Source: Streptococcus mitis SK564 (lineage in GTDB: Bacteria; Bacillota; Bacilli; Lactobacillales; Streptococcaceae). Taken from it: DNA of 64,000 nucleotides. The stretch spans positions 20,882 through 84,881 of the forward strand of contig NZ_AEDU01000014.1 in the NCBI RefSeq assembly GCF_000148525.1, in the 5' to 3' direction. Under the pieces are notes generated by a model. It did not search any database. It was not told where the DNA came from and worked only from the letters and a program-made list of their open reading frames with translations. Of this stretch, positions 1 to 7,646 are shown in pieces; position 1 is the stretch's first letter, and the number at the start of each line of letters is the position of its first letter. Both the position numbers and the translations under genes were made by a program.

Positions 1-864
1 GATGACTTCGTCCAGCAAGCCCAAGCCAGCCATCTGTTGCAATAGTTCTCTTTCTGTTTGGGTAATGGTTCCCTTACGTGTTTGCTTGATTTCTGCCAAG
101 AACTGCAGGGCAGTCTTACTTTTAGCTTCTTTGATAATAGTCGTTTCCTTAGGACTAAAGTCAGAGGAAATCGGTTTTTGAGCAATTTTTTCACGCATGC
201 GTTTGGTTGAAATAACCTGGGAAACAGCTGTTGACTTGGCCAATTGATAGGTTTCAAACCAAGTCCACTTCTTTTCCTCAGCAATGGCAAAGAGATTTAA
301 GACATCGGACTGCTCATCCGCAAAGCGAAGCCCATCTCTGGCCATAAGCTGACGAAAATGTTCTAAGTCAAAATCGTTGGCCACTTTCTTCTTGAGACCA
401 AGGTCTTCTTGACTTCCTAGTTCTGCCAAATCTGGAAAGACTTGATTGAGTGAGACAGGTATTTCTTCTCCATCAGCACTTTCAACTTTCAAATCCTCCA
501 CAGCTGCATCGCCAATCTTTTTCTCCAAAAGTCTACGATACACAGGATGCACCAAGAAGTCCTGACTCGAAAGAGGAGCATGGATGGCTAGCTGATAGGT
601 ATCACCCTTTTGATAGAGTGTCAAGAGATTGAAAGCAGATAGGATTTTCAAAGATTTTAAAAGTCTGTCCATCCCAAAATTGAGATGATTGAGAATGCTT
701 GAAAAGAGGTATTCCTTTCTACCATTATCCCAAAAACTGATTGTATAAAGATAAAGGCTCAGTGCCTCCTGACCGATAATCGGGAGGTAGCACTGTACCA
801 GAGATGAGGTATCTTGCGACACCCGATTATTCTTTAGATAAGAAAAACGGTCAATTGGCTTCAT
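1..864 (-). CDS. dnaB: Replication initiation/membrane attachment protein DnaB (partial)
   Basis: The minus strand is open from an ATG at 864 to the window edge, giving 288 codons starting MKPIDRFSYLKNN; the C-terminal part lies outside the window. By family this is the Firmicute DnaB-type helicase loader that works with DnaD and DnaI to place the replicative helicase during initiation and restart, not the helicase itself. The gene begins directly after the nrdR stop on the same strand, the nrdR-dnaB(-dnaI) order typical of streptococci and bacilli. The assignment rests on protein recognition plus this context; no catalytic motif is expected in the visible part. Confidence 0.85.
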   Translation of the reverse strand, partial: MKPIDRFSYLKNNRVSQDTSSLVQCYLPIIGQEALSLYLYTISFWDNGRKEYLFSSILNHLNFGMDRLLKSLKILSAFNLLTLYQKGDTYQLAIHAPLSSQDFLVHPVYRRLLEKKIGDAAVEDLKVESADGEEIPVSLNQVFPDLAELGSQEDLGLKKKVANDFDLEHFRQLMARDGLRFADEQSDVLNLFAIAEEKKWTWFETYQLAKSTAVSQVISTKRMREKIAQKPISSDFSPKETTIIKEAKSKTALQFLAEIKQTRKGTITQTERELLQQMAGLGLLDEVI

Positions 865-1338
865 TTATCTTTCCTTTTTCTTTTTAGAGGACTGGGTGAT
901 TTGTTGGAGCAAGCTCTCTAGCTCACTGACATCCTTAAAACTACGATAGACACTGGCAAAACGCACATAGGTAATCTCATCTAACTCAGCCAACTCCTCC
1001 ATGACGAGTGAACCAATGTCCTCACTTTGAATTTCATTTTCATTTCGACCACGGAGTTTCTGTTCGATACGATTGACTACCATGTTGATTTCATCACTTG
1101 ACACAGGACGTTTCTGGGCTGAGCGGATAATCCCATTAAAGATTTTATCTCTAGAGAATTGTTCCCGTGTGCCATCTTTTTTAACAACCACTAAGGTTCT
1201 TTCTTCTACCCGTTCGTAGGTTGTAAAACGGTGTTGGCATTCGTCGCACTCACGTCTTCTACGAATAGTGTTCCCTTCTTCTGCTTGGCGACTATCGATA
1301 ACACTTGACTTGGTAGCCCCACATTTTGGACAACGCAT
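865..1338 (-). CDS. nrdR: Transcriptional repressor NrdR
   Basis: 157 residues starting [10 protein letters not shown]. An N-terminal zinc ribbon is made by Cys3, Cys6, Cys31 and Cys34 and is followed by an ATP-cone domain from about residue 49 to 139, the standard two-domain NrdR build and length. NrdR senses ATP/dATP and represses ribonucleotide reductase genes through NrdR boxes. I chose the ATG at 1338 because AGGAGGG lies just upstream and homologues start there; the reading frame extends 20 codons further up without a good ribosome site. It is followed without a gap by dnaB, suggesting cotranscription. No NrdR box was noticed in the window. Confidence 0.95.
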
Positions 1339-1411
1339 CCTTTCCCTCCTTATCGTTTTCTTTTCATTATACCATTTTTTAAACGATTCCCAAAACAATT
1401 CTTCTTTTTGC

Positions 1412-1440
1412 TTGACAAGTTTTTTGTTTTGTTGTATTAT
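1412..1440 (+). promoter_or_regulatory. Sigma-A promoter of the GntR/ABC operon
   Basis: TTGACA at 1412-1417 and TATTAT at 1435-1440 are separated by 17 bases, 38 bases ahead of the GntR start codon. An AT-rich stretch with TTAATTAA follows the -10 and is a natural place for autoregulation by the GntR protein, though no operator is proven. Confidence 0.8.
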
Positions 1441-1477
1441 TTAATTAAGACAAAAAGATAAAAGAAAGGAGACCAAG

Positions 1478-1843
1478 ATGTCCTGGACATTTGACAATAA
1501 AAAACCCATTTATTTACAGATTATGGAGAAAATCAAGCTTCAGATTGTTTCCCATACACTGGAACCCAATCAACAACTTCCGACCGTGAGAGAGCTAGCT
1601 AGCGAGGCAGGGGTCAATCCAAACACCATCCAAAGAGCCTTGTCAGACCTTGAACGAGAAGGCTTTGTCTACAGCAAGCGCACAACTGGACGATTTGTGA
1701 CTGAAGATAAGGAGCTAATCGCCCAATCACGCAAACAATTATCGGAAGAAGAATTGGAACACTTCGTTTCCTCCATGACCCATTTTGGCTATGAAAAAGA
1801 AGAACTACCAGGCGTAGTCGGCGATTATATTAAAGGAGTTTAA
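1478..1843 (+). CDS. GntR family regulator, YtrA type
   Basis: 121 residues. An N-terminal winged helix occupies about residues 10-78, with the GntR pattern LPTVRELASEAGVNPNTIQR in the recognition region. Only a short helical tail follows, as in the YtrA subfamily, which lacks a large ligand-binding domain. YtrA-type regulators usually repress an adjacent ABC transporter operon. Here the ATPase gene starts four bases after this stop codon and a permease gene follows, so autoregulation of a three-gene efflux or envelope-stress unit is the likely role. The start is supported by AAAGGAG just upstream. The inducing signal is unknown; cell-wall antibiotics are a family precedent only. Confidence 0.9.
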   Translation: MSWTFDNKKPIYLQIMEKIKLQIVSHTLEPNQQLPTVRELASEAGVNPNTIQRALSDLEREGFVYSKRTTGRFVTEDKELIAQSRKQLSEEELEHFVSSMTHFGYEKEELPGVVGDYIKGV

Positions 1844-1847
1844 GCCT

Positions 1848-2543
1848 ATGTCATTACTAGCATTTGAAAATGTATCCAAATCATATGGAGCAACACCAGC
1901 CCTTGAAAATGTTTCCCTTGAGATCCCAGCTGGAAAAATCGTTGGTCTTCTTGGGCCAAATGGCTCAGGGAAAACAACATTGATTAAACTAATCAATGGC
2001 CTCTTACAACCAGATCAAGGACGTGTCCTTATCAACGACATGGACCCAAGCCCAGCAACCAAGGCCATCGTGGCTTATTTGCCGGATACGACCTATCTCA
2101 ATGAACAAATGAAGGTCAAAGAAGCCCTAACCTACTTCAAGACCTTCTATAAAGATTTCAATCTTGAACGTGCCCATCATTTACTTGCAGACCTGGGCAT
2201 TGATGAAAATAGTCGTCTCAAGAAACTATCAAAAGGAAACAAGGAAAAGGTACAACTGATTTTGGTTATGAGCCGTGATGCCCGCCTCTACGTTTTAGAC
2301 GAACCCATTGGTGGGGTGGATCCAGCAGCCCGTGAGTATATCCTCAATACCATTATCAATAACTACTCACCAACTTCTACCGTTTTAATTTCTACCCACT
2401 TGATTTCTGATATCGAGCCAATCTTGGATGAAATTGTCTTCCTTAAGGACGGAAAAGTCGTTCGTCAAGGAAATGTAGATGACATTCGCTATGAGTCAGG
2501 TGAATCCATTGACCAACTCTTCCGTCAGGAATTTAAGGCTTAA
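1848..2543 (+). CDS. ABC transporter ATP-binding protein
   Basis: 231 residues with Walker A GPNGSGKTT at 36-44, a variant signature LSKGNKEK in place of LSGGQ, Walker B YVLDEP with the catalytic Glu, and an H-loop STHL. This layout and the poor signature match the ABC-2 type ATPases that pair with a separate membrane protein. It sits between the GntR regulator and the permease; its ribosome site AAAGGAG lies inside the end of the regulator gene, so translation is probably coupled. It should energise export by the protein at 2560-3327. Substrate is unknown. Confidence 0.92.
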   Translation: MSLLAFENVSKSYGATPALENVSLEIPAGKIVGLLGPNGSGKTTLIKLINGLLQPDQGRVLINDMDPSPATKAIVAYLPDTTYLNEQMKVKEALTYFKTFYKDFNLERAHHLLADLGIDENSRLKKLSKGNKEKVQLILVMSRDARLYVLDEPIGGVDPAAREYILNTIINNYSPTSTVLISTHLISDIEPILDEIVFLKDGKVVRQGNVDDIRYESGESIDQLFRQEFKA

Positions 2544-2559
2544 GCAAAGGAGATTATTT

Positions 2560-3327
2560 ATGTTTTGGAATTTAATTCGCTACGAATTTAAAAATGTTAA
2601 CAAGTGGTATTTAGCCCTCTACGCAGCCGTGCTAGTCCTTTCTGCTCTTATCGGACTACAGACACAAACTTATAACAATCTACCTGTCAAAGAAAGTCAA
2701 CCTACTATGCTACTTTTTCTAGCCCTCGTCTTTGGTGGCTTGATGATTACACTTGGGATTTCAACTCTTTTCTTAATCATTAAACGCTTTAAAGGTAGTG
2801 TCTATGACCGACAAGGCTATCTGACCTTGACCTTGCCAGTTTCTGAACACTATATCATCACAGCCAAATTAGTCGGAGCCTTCATCTGGTCTATACTTAG
2901 CTCGGCTATACTGGCTCTAAGTGCTTTTGTTATTTTGACCTTAACAGCTCCAAATTGGTTTGCAACTTCTGACTTGATTCCACTTGCAGGAACATACCTT
3001 CCTCAACTCTCTCTTATGGGGGTATCCTTCCTACTAAATACCATTTCAGAAATCCTCTGCATCTACTTAGCCATTTCCATTGGACAACTTTTCAACGAAT
3101 ACCGTACTGCACTTGCTGTTGTAGCCTACATTGGTATCAAAATCGTCATTGGATTTATTGAACTTTTCTTCAATACCAGTGCTAACTTCTATGTCAATTC
3201 ACTTGCAGGATTTAATGATAATTTCTATATGGGAGCAAGCGTAGGCATTGTTGAAGAACTCATTTTCATAGCTATCTTTTACCTCGGAACCTACTACATC
3301 TTGAGAAACAAGGTTAATTTGCAATAG
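2560..3327 (+). CDS. ABC-2 type permease
   Basis: 255 residues beginning MFWNLIRYEFKNV, with about six hydrophobic segments (for example near 15-35, 55-80, 105-130 and 230-250). A soluble N-terminal amphipathic start followed by a TM bundle is typical of ABC-2 permeases. The ATG at 2560 is preferred because AAAGGAG lies nine bases upstream; an in-frame ATG at 2479 would overlap the ATPase gene. It is the last gene of the GntR operon and is closed by a strong terminator. Partner of the 1848-2543 ATPase by position; substrate unknown. Confidence 0.88.
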   Translation: MFWNLIRYEFKNVNKWYLALYAAVLVLSALIGLQTQTYNNLPVKESQPTMLLFLALVFGGLMITLGISTLFLIIKRFKGSVYDRQGYLTLTLPVSEHYIITAKLVGAFIWSILSSAILALSAFVILTLTAPNWFATSDLIPLAGTYLPQLSLMGVSFLLNTISEILCIYLAISIGQLFNEYRTALAVVAYIGIKIVIGFIELFFNTSANFYVNSLAGFNDNFYMGASVGIVEELIFIAIFYLGTYYILRNKVNLQ

Positions 3328-3333
3328 TTTTAA

Positions 3334-3365
3334 AGTCTAGCGACAATAACTCGCTAGACTTTTTT
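3334..3365 (+). terminator. Rho-independent terminator of the GntR/ABC operon
   Basis: A perfect ten-base stem, AGTCTAGCGA paired with TCGCTAGACT, with a seven-base loop and a run of Ts at 3360-3365, seven bases after the permease stop. Confidence 0.93.
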
Positions 3366-3465
3366 CGTTCTCAGGACTTACATTTCTATATGAAGTATTT
3401 AATAAAAAGGAGTATAATGACTTTAAAACTGATTACATGTATATCGATAAGGAGGTCAACTCTTT

Positions 3466-5013
3466 ATGCTGAAAAGATTTGTTACTAAGAAACACCTCTT
3501 ACTTTACTTCTTTTCTATTGCCATTACTTGGCTGGAAGCGATTATCACGCCAGCCCTTGTTCAGAATATTGTTGCTAGTTTTACCAATCAAGAGCTAGGC
3601 CTTCTTTGGAAAGTTTTGATTCTAGGAATCCTTGGAAACCTCATTCTCTTACTAGGCTTGGCTGGGAAACGTTATTACTATGCCCGTTTGATTACTGATT
3701 TCAAATATGGAATCAAGAGTGCTATTTTCAAGCGATTTTTAAACAGTTATGAGATTGATGAAAAGGATATTTTGTCTAACCTAGAAAACGACGTCAAGCA
3801 ACTAGAAGAAAGCTATATCGAACCAACCGTCATCATCATTTCTTCTCTGGGTTTTACCACTGTGTCTATTCTCTATGCCCTGTGGACCAATTTTTACCTG
3901 GGCTTGATTTTCATCCTCTTCTACTCCTTTCCTGTCCTCTGCAGTGCTATCGGATCAAAGCGTTTGGATTCACTTTCTGAAAAGCGGTCCACTGTTAACC
4001 ATAGCTACTTAGCAAGCTTGACAAATTTTATTGGTGGTAGCCAACGAATTCGCCATTATCAGGGGCAAGACTACTTTTTTGCTCGCTACCAAAAGCAATT
4101 ACAAACCAGTCTAGATACCGAAATTAACTATGAAAAACAACGCACTTTAAACAGTCTCTTGATCAATAGCATCGATGCCTTTTGTTCTGTCACACCAATC
4201 GTCATCGGTGGCTTTATGACCTACTATAATTATTTAGATGCGGCGAGTTTTGTGGCCATCTATCTAGTTTCCCATAATATCGGCTATCAATTCCAAGAGT
4301 TGGCTTACTTTACCAACACCCGAAAAGCGAATCGAACTCTTCTCAACAAATACCAAAAACTCCTGAACCAGTCTGACTCCATCTCGCCTAGAAGCATAGA
4401 AAACATTTTTCCTATCCAACTTAACAGCATCTCCTTAGAAAAAGATGGGAATATCCTCTTATCTCCGATTTCCATACACATCAAGCAAGGAGAAAAAATC
4501 GCCATTATCGGGGAAAGTTGCTCTGGTAAAACAACCCTGCTCAATATCATTCATGGAGAAGAGACACCAACAAGTGGACAGATTAGCTTTGCTGGTCAAA
4601 ACCTATCACGTCAAGATATCACGGGCATTAGCTCCTATATCCTCCAAGATAGCCATTACTTTGACACGCTATCTCTGGACGACAATATCCTTCTAGGACT
4701 GGATAAAAAGGAGGAACGTTTAACTTACATCCTCAAAAAAACAGGATTAGAACATTTGAAAAATCGAACGCTCAGAAATGATAGTCTATCTGGTGGCGAG
4801 AAACAACGCCTAGAAATCGCTCGCGCCCTCTACCATGATAGCCAACTCATCTTAGCAGATGAGATTAAGGCCAATCTTGACTCGGAAAATAGCAGAAAAA
4901 TTAGCGACTTACTCTTCTCCCTACCTCAAACAGTCATTGAAGTCATTCACCACTACACAGAAGAAGACTTAAAACACTATGACCAAGTCATTCACTTAAG
5001 CAGAGAAAAGTAA
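3466..5013 (+). CDS. ABC exporter, fused permease and ATPase
   Basis: 515 residues. The N-terminal half (about 1-290) contains several membrane segments of an ABC exporter domain. The C-terminal half is an ATPase with Walker A GESCSGKTT, signature LSGGEKQRLEIARAL and Walker B LILADE. Length and layout fit bacteriocin, peptide or multidrug half-transporters that work as dimers. It has its own ribosome site (AAGGAGG), stands alone between two terminators, and has no peptidase domain or nearby precursor peptide. A possible -10 TATAAT lies at 3413-3418, but its -35 is poor. I cannot name a substrate. Confidence 0.88.
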   Translation: MLKRFVTKKHLLLYFFSIAITWLEAIITPALVQNIVASFTNQELGLLWKVLILGILGNLILLLGLAGKRYYYARLITDFKYGIKSAIFKRFLNSYEIDEKDILSNLENDVKQLEESYIEPTVIIISSLGFTTVSILYALWTNFYLGLIFILFYSFPVLCSAIGSKRLDSLSEKRSTVNHSYLASLTNFIGGSQRIRHYQGQDYFFARYQKQLQTSLDTEINYEKQRTLNSLLINSIDAFCSVTPIVIGGFMTYYNYLDAASFVAIYLVSHNIGYQFQELAYFTNTRKANRTLLNKYQKLLNQSDSISPRSIENIFPIQLNSISLEKDGNILLSPISIHIKQGEKIAIIGESCSGKTTLLNIIHGEETPTSGQISFAGQNLSRQDITGISSYILQDSHYFDTLSLDDNILLGLDKKEERLTYILKKTGLEHLKNRTLRNDSLSGGEKQRLEIARALYHDSQLILADEIKANLDSENSRKISDLLFSLPQTVIEVIHHYTEEDLKHYDQVIHLSREK

Positions 5014-5034
5014 TAGTCTATAACATACGATTTT

Positions 5035-5066
5035 AAAAAGCAAGGAACCCAAATTCCTTGCTTTTT
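5035..5066. terminator. Bidirectional terminator between the ABC exporter and lrgB
   Basis: AAAAAGCAAGGAA pairs with TTCCTTGCTTTTT around a six-base loop. A and T runs on the two sides let it serve the exporter on the plus strand and lrgB on the minus strand; the lrgB stop codon lies inside it. Confidence 0.92.
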
Positions 5067-5760
5067 AACTCAATATCAAACTGGCTACGATAGGGCTGAC
5101 AAAGACATAGAGAATACCGGTAACACCGATAGCCAAACCACCCATGGCTCCTGCTACAGAGCCGTATCGGAAGGCTGTTCCCGTTCCAACTGCGTGGCCT
5201 GTTCCTCCAAGGGAAAGACCAACAGCTACTGGGTCGTCAATTTTCAACCACTTCAAAAGGGTTGGACCGATGACACTGGTTAAAATCCCAGTCGCCACTA
5301 CAACCACCAAGGTCACGGTCGTCAGACCTTGCAATTTTTCTGTAATCCCAACTGCCATGGCGGTTGTTACTGACTTGGGAAAGAGAGAAATGGCTAGGAA
5401 AAAGTCCATGCCAAAAATCTTAGCTACAAGGGCCGTGAAAGAGGTATTGACAACTACTGCTAGCAAACTACCTAAGAGAATACTCCGAGCATGGTGCTTC
5501 ATCAAGTGAAAACTCTTATAAAGCGGAATCCCTAGAGCCACGGTCGATGGGACAATCAAGTTGTTCAGATAAACTCCACCTTGGTAGTAATCTTGGTAAG
5601 AAATACCTGTCAGCTTTAGAAAGATGATAATAAAAACAGCTGACAAAAGCAAGGGCGTTGTCAATGGATGGGGAAAACGTCTGTAAATCAGCATTCCCAC
5701 TAGATAGGCTAAGATAGACAGGGCCAGCCCAAACAGGGGATTGGAAACAAATTCACTCAT
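5065..5760 (-). CDS. lrgB: LrgB/CidB family membrane protein
   Basis: 231 residues, strongly hydrophobic throughout with glycine-rich helices such as SLGGTGHAVGTGTAF, which is characteristic of the LrgB family. LrgAB proteins were named as antiholin-like regulators of murein hydrolase activity; in streptococci the family has also been linked to pyruvate uptake. The ATG at 5760 overlaps the lrgA stop by four bases, so the two are translationally coupled. The usual upstream LytST two-component genes are absent here; the next gene up is a divergent MarR regulator. Confidence 0.92.
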   Translation of the reverse strand: MSEFVSNPLFGLALSILAYLVGMLIYRRFPHPLTTPLLLSAVFIIIFLKLTGISYQDYYQGGVYLNNLIVPSTVALGIPLYKSFHLMKHHARSILLGSLLAVVVNTSFTALVAKIFGMDFFLAISLFPKSVTTAMAVGITEKLQGLTTVTLVVVVATGILTSVIGPTLLKWLKIDDPVAVGLSLGGTGHAVGTGTAFRYGSVAGAMGGLAIGVTGILYVFVSPIVASLILS

Positions 5761-6131
5761 TTGGCATCTCCTTTCTCATAATCTCCCTCAAACCGTCGTT
5801 TGATGAACTGAACTACCAAGGCTATGAGGATAATATTGATGACTGCTGCAAAAAAGACAATCAAAACAATGGGTAAAAGATAGGGAGCAATCACATCAAA
5901 CTTTTCCATGATTCCCACTGCTGGTGGCAAAAAGAGAATGGTCATATTGGCCAGCAAGAAATTCCCCACCATATTGACATGCCTAGTTCTCAGCCACTTG
6001 AATTGTAGGGCTAGAAAGAGAATAATCAAACCGATAATACTGCCTGGGATAGGCAAATGAAAGAAACTGGAAATTCCCTCTCCGATTAGAGAAATCACAA
6101 AGAGAATCATTAATTGAACATATAATTTCAT
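5757..6131 (-). CDS. lrgA: LrgA/CidA family holin-like protein
   Basis: 124 residues starting MKLYVQLMILF, with four hydrophobic segments and a charged C-terminal tail (KRRFEGDYEKGD), the normal LrgA/CidA size and topology. Members form oligomeric membrane proteins acting with LrgB. I prefer the ATG at 6131 because GGAG sits eight bases upstream; the frame extends ten further codons to 6161 without a ribosome site. First gene of a two-gene lrgAB operon. No clear promoter was found in the 150 bases upstream. Confidence 0.9.
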   Translation of the reverse strand: MKLYVQLMILFVISLIGEGISSFFHLPIPGSIIGLIILFLALQFKWLRTRHVNMVGNFLLANMTILFLPPAVGIMEKFDVIAPYLLPIVLIVFFAAVINIILIALVVQFIKRRFEGDYEKGDAK

Positions 6132-6297
6132 CCTATACTCCACGAAATAGACTTCTTGCATACCAGTTTACTCTTTTTTCAGAAAATTTCAAGGAAATAC
6201 ACAAGGGATAATGAAAATTAGAAAAGAAAGGGGATACAAACAATTCTTGACTTGTGAAAACAGGCATGATTTAGGATAAAATATTCCAGCGTCCTTC

Positions 6298-6341
6298 TTG
6301 TCAGCATTCTTGAAAAGTAGTATAATTATTGCATGCGCAAT
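6298..6341 (+). promoter_or_regulatory. marR promoter with operator over the start site
   Basis: TTGTCA at 6298-6303 and TATAAT at 6321-6326 are 17 bases apart. An inverted repeat ATTGC-ATGC-GCAAT (6328-6341) begins just after the -10 and would cover the transcription start. The same TTGC-N4-GCAA motif recurs at 6813-6824 ahead of the next genes, so this is the probable autoregulatory operator of the MarR protein. Confidence 0.8.
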
Positions 6342-6413
6342 CATCTTGTGATGCAGAGACTGTCCGTGAATGGACCTTCTTCTATCTATAACTCTAAAAA
6401 GAAAGGAGATACT

Positions 6414-6794
6414 ATGACCTATTTGGAAAAATGGTTTGACTTCAATCGTCGTCAGAAAGAAATTGAAAGTCTCTTGGAAGAGACTATTGCCCAGCAGAGC
6501 GAGCAAAGTCTGACCTTGAAAGAGTTCTACCTCCTCTACTATCTGAACTTGGCCCAAGAAAAATCTCTACGACAGATTGACCTGCCAGATAAACTTCATC
6601 TGAGCCCGAGCGCTGTTTCTCGGATGGTGGCTCGCTTGGAAGCCAAAAATTGCGGTCTACTTAGTCGCAGGTGCTGCGATCAAGATAGGCGTTCTAGCTT
6701 TATCTGCCTGACAAGTGATGGGCAAAAGACACTGGCCTCTCTACAAAAGGCTGTCGAAGAAAGCTTGGAAACTGGTTTGGATTTCTTAATTTAA
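6414..6794 (+). CDS. MarR family regulator with cysteine-rich wing
   Basis: 126 residues. The winged helix includes the recognition segment LHLSPSAVSRMVARLEAKN and the wing motif DQDRRSS. Four cysteines (80, 87, 88 and 98) are clustered around the wing, which is unusual and could allow redox sensing. I chose the ATG at 6414 because GAAAGGAG lies seven bases upstream; an earlier in-frame ATG at 6333 falls inside the operator. The downstream genes encode a DUF4649 protein and thioredoxin, and the same palindrome lies upstream of both units. A thiol-responsive regulator of this small locus is a reasonable inference, not a demonstrated one. Confidence 0.88.
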   Translation: MTYLEKWFDFNRRQKEIESLLEETIAQQSEQSLTLKEFYLLYYLNLAQEKSLRQIDLPDKLHLSPSAVSRMVARLEAKNCGLLSRRCCDQDRRSSFICLTSDGQKTLASLQKAVEESLETGLDFLI

Positions 6795-6812
6795 GATGAT
6801 TTTTAAAAAAAG

Positions 6813-6862
6813 TTGCGTGCGCAATCATTTTTCTTGACATTCTCTTTTACAAGGAGTAAAAT
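6813..6862 (+). promoter_or_regulatory. Second MarR-type operator plus promoter of the DUF4649-trx unit
   Basis: TTGC-GTGC-GCAA at 6813-6824 matches the palindrome upstream of marR. It is followed by TTGACA at 6834-6839 and TAAAAT at 6857-6862 with a 17-base spacer. Here the operator lies upstream of the -35 rather than downstream of the -10, a placement compatible with activation or with weak repression. Confidence 0.8.
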
Positions 6863-6893
6863 AAAGTCATCATTAAACAAAGGAGTTTTTTAA

Positions 6894-7115
6894 ATGATTG
6901 AAATTACCTATCTAGATGCCAGCAAGAATGAAAGAACTATAACGTTCGAATCTTATGACGACTTTGATCGTTCACAACAAGCTTGCCTTATCGGCGTCGC
7001 AGACTACTACCCTGTTCAAAAATTGACTTACAACGGTCATGATTTGGACTACCATGGAACTTACGGAGATATCTTCTTCTATCTCAAGAAACAAGATTTA
7101 AGCCAATATAACTAA
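6894..7115 (+). CDS. DUF4649 family protein
   Basis: 73 residues, acidic and rich in aromatic residues, with no signal peptide or membrane segment. I recognise it as the small streptococcal DUF4649 family, which has no known function. It starts 13 bases after AAAGGAG and ends 15 bases before the thioredoxin gene, so the two are almost certainly cotranscribed from the promoter at 6834-6862. The constant pairing with thioredoxin suggests a link to thiol redox work, but that is only inference. Confidence 0.82.
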   Translation: MIEITYLDASKNERTITFESYDDFDRSQQACLIGVADYYPVQKLTYNGHDLDYHGTYGDIFFYLKKQDLSQYN

Positions 7116-7130
7116 AAAAGGAGAAATACA

Positions 7131-7445
7131 ATGGCAAAAGCAATTACAGATGCAACATTCGAACAAGAAACAAAAGACGGTTTGGTCTTGGTAGACTTCT
7201 GGGCAACTTGGTGTGGTCCATGTCGTATGCAAGGTCCAATCTTGGACAAATTGTCTGAAGAACTTTCAGAAGATGTTTTGAAAATCGTTAAAATGGACGT
7301 TGATGAAAATCCAAACACAGCTCGTGCTTTTGGAATCATGTCTATTCCAACACTTCTCTTCAAAAAAGACGGCCAAGTGGTGAAACAAGTTGCTGGTGTT
7401 CACACAGCAGAACAAATCAAGGCCATCGTTGCTGAATTGAGCTAA
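7131..7445 (+). CDS. trxA: Thioredoxin
   Basis: 104 residues, a full-length single thioredoxin fold. The active site WCGPC places the redox cysteines at 28 and 31, and the cis-proline loop SIPT is at 71-74. It reduces protein disulfides in the cytoplasm using electrons from thioredoxin reductase; no reductase gene is in this window. It has its own ribosome site (AAAAGGAG), follows the DUF4649 gene closely, and is closed by a terminator. The MarR-type palindrome upstream of the pair suggests regulated expression. Confidence 0.96.
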   Translation: MAKAITDATFEQETKDGLVLVDFWATWCGPCRMQGPILDKLSEELSEDVLKIVKMDVDENPNTARAFGIMSIPTLLFKKDGQVVKQVAGVHTAEQIKAIVAELS

Positions 7446-7452
7446 TCACACG

Positions 7453-7484
7453 AGAGACCAAGTACTTGCTTTGGTCTCTTTTTT
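7453..7484 (+). terminator. Terminator after thioredoxin
   Basis: AGAGACCAA pairs with TTGGTCTCT around a nine-base loop, followed by TTTTTT. Confidence 0.93.
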
Positions 7485-7492
7485 CTTGCCCT

Positions 7493-7521
7493 TTGCCATT
7501 TTTCAAAAAATATGCTAGACT
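7493..7521 (+). promoter_or_regulatory. Putative queC operon promoter, extended -10
   Basis: TTGCCA at 7493-7498, a 17-base spacer, and TAGACT at 7516-7521 preceded by TGC, as in extended -10 promoters common in streptococci. It would give an untranslated leader of about 120 bases. Confidence 0.6.
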
Positions 7522-7527
7522 ATAGGT

Positions 7528-7609
7528 AGAATATTACGATGTTTGGGACACGCCATCGCTAAAAAAAACCTCGATTTGGTATTTTTTAGCTCCCTCATGG
7601 GAGCTTTTT
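7528..7609 (+). promoter_or_regulatory. Hairpin leader with terminator upstream of queC
   Basis: The leader contains two adjacent hairpins. The first pairs 7558-7570 (GCTAAAAAAAACC) with 7578-7590 (GGTATTTTTTAGC), 12 of 13 positions. The second is a compact terminator, AGCTCCC (7588-7594) paired with GGGAGCT (7599-7605) followed by Ts, lying 38 bases before the queC start. Bases 7588-7590 belong to both stems, so the hairpins compete at their junction. This looks like transcription attenuation of the queuosine genes. I do not see the preQ1-I core or the preQ1-II pseudoknot consensus here, so no riboswitch class is assigned. Confidence 0.6.
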
Positions 7610-7646
7610 GCGTGCTCTAAACATTTCCCATTTTGGAAGGAGTACT

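Noticed and set aside
7528..7646. preQ1-I or preQ1-II riboswitch upstream of queC
   Set aside because: Neither the short G-rich stem with A-rich tail of class I nor the class II pseudoknot pattern could be found, so only a generic attenuator is claimed.
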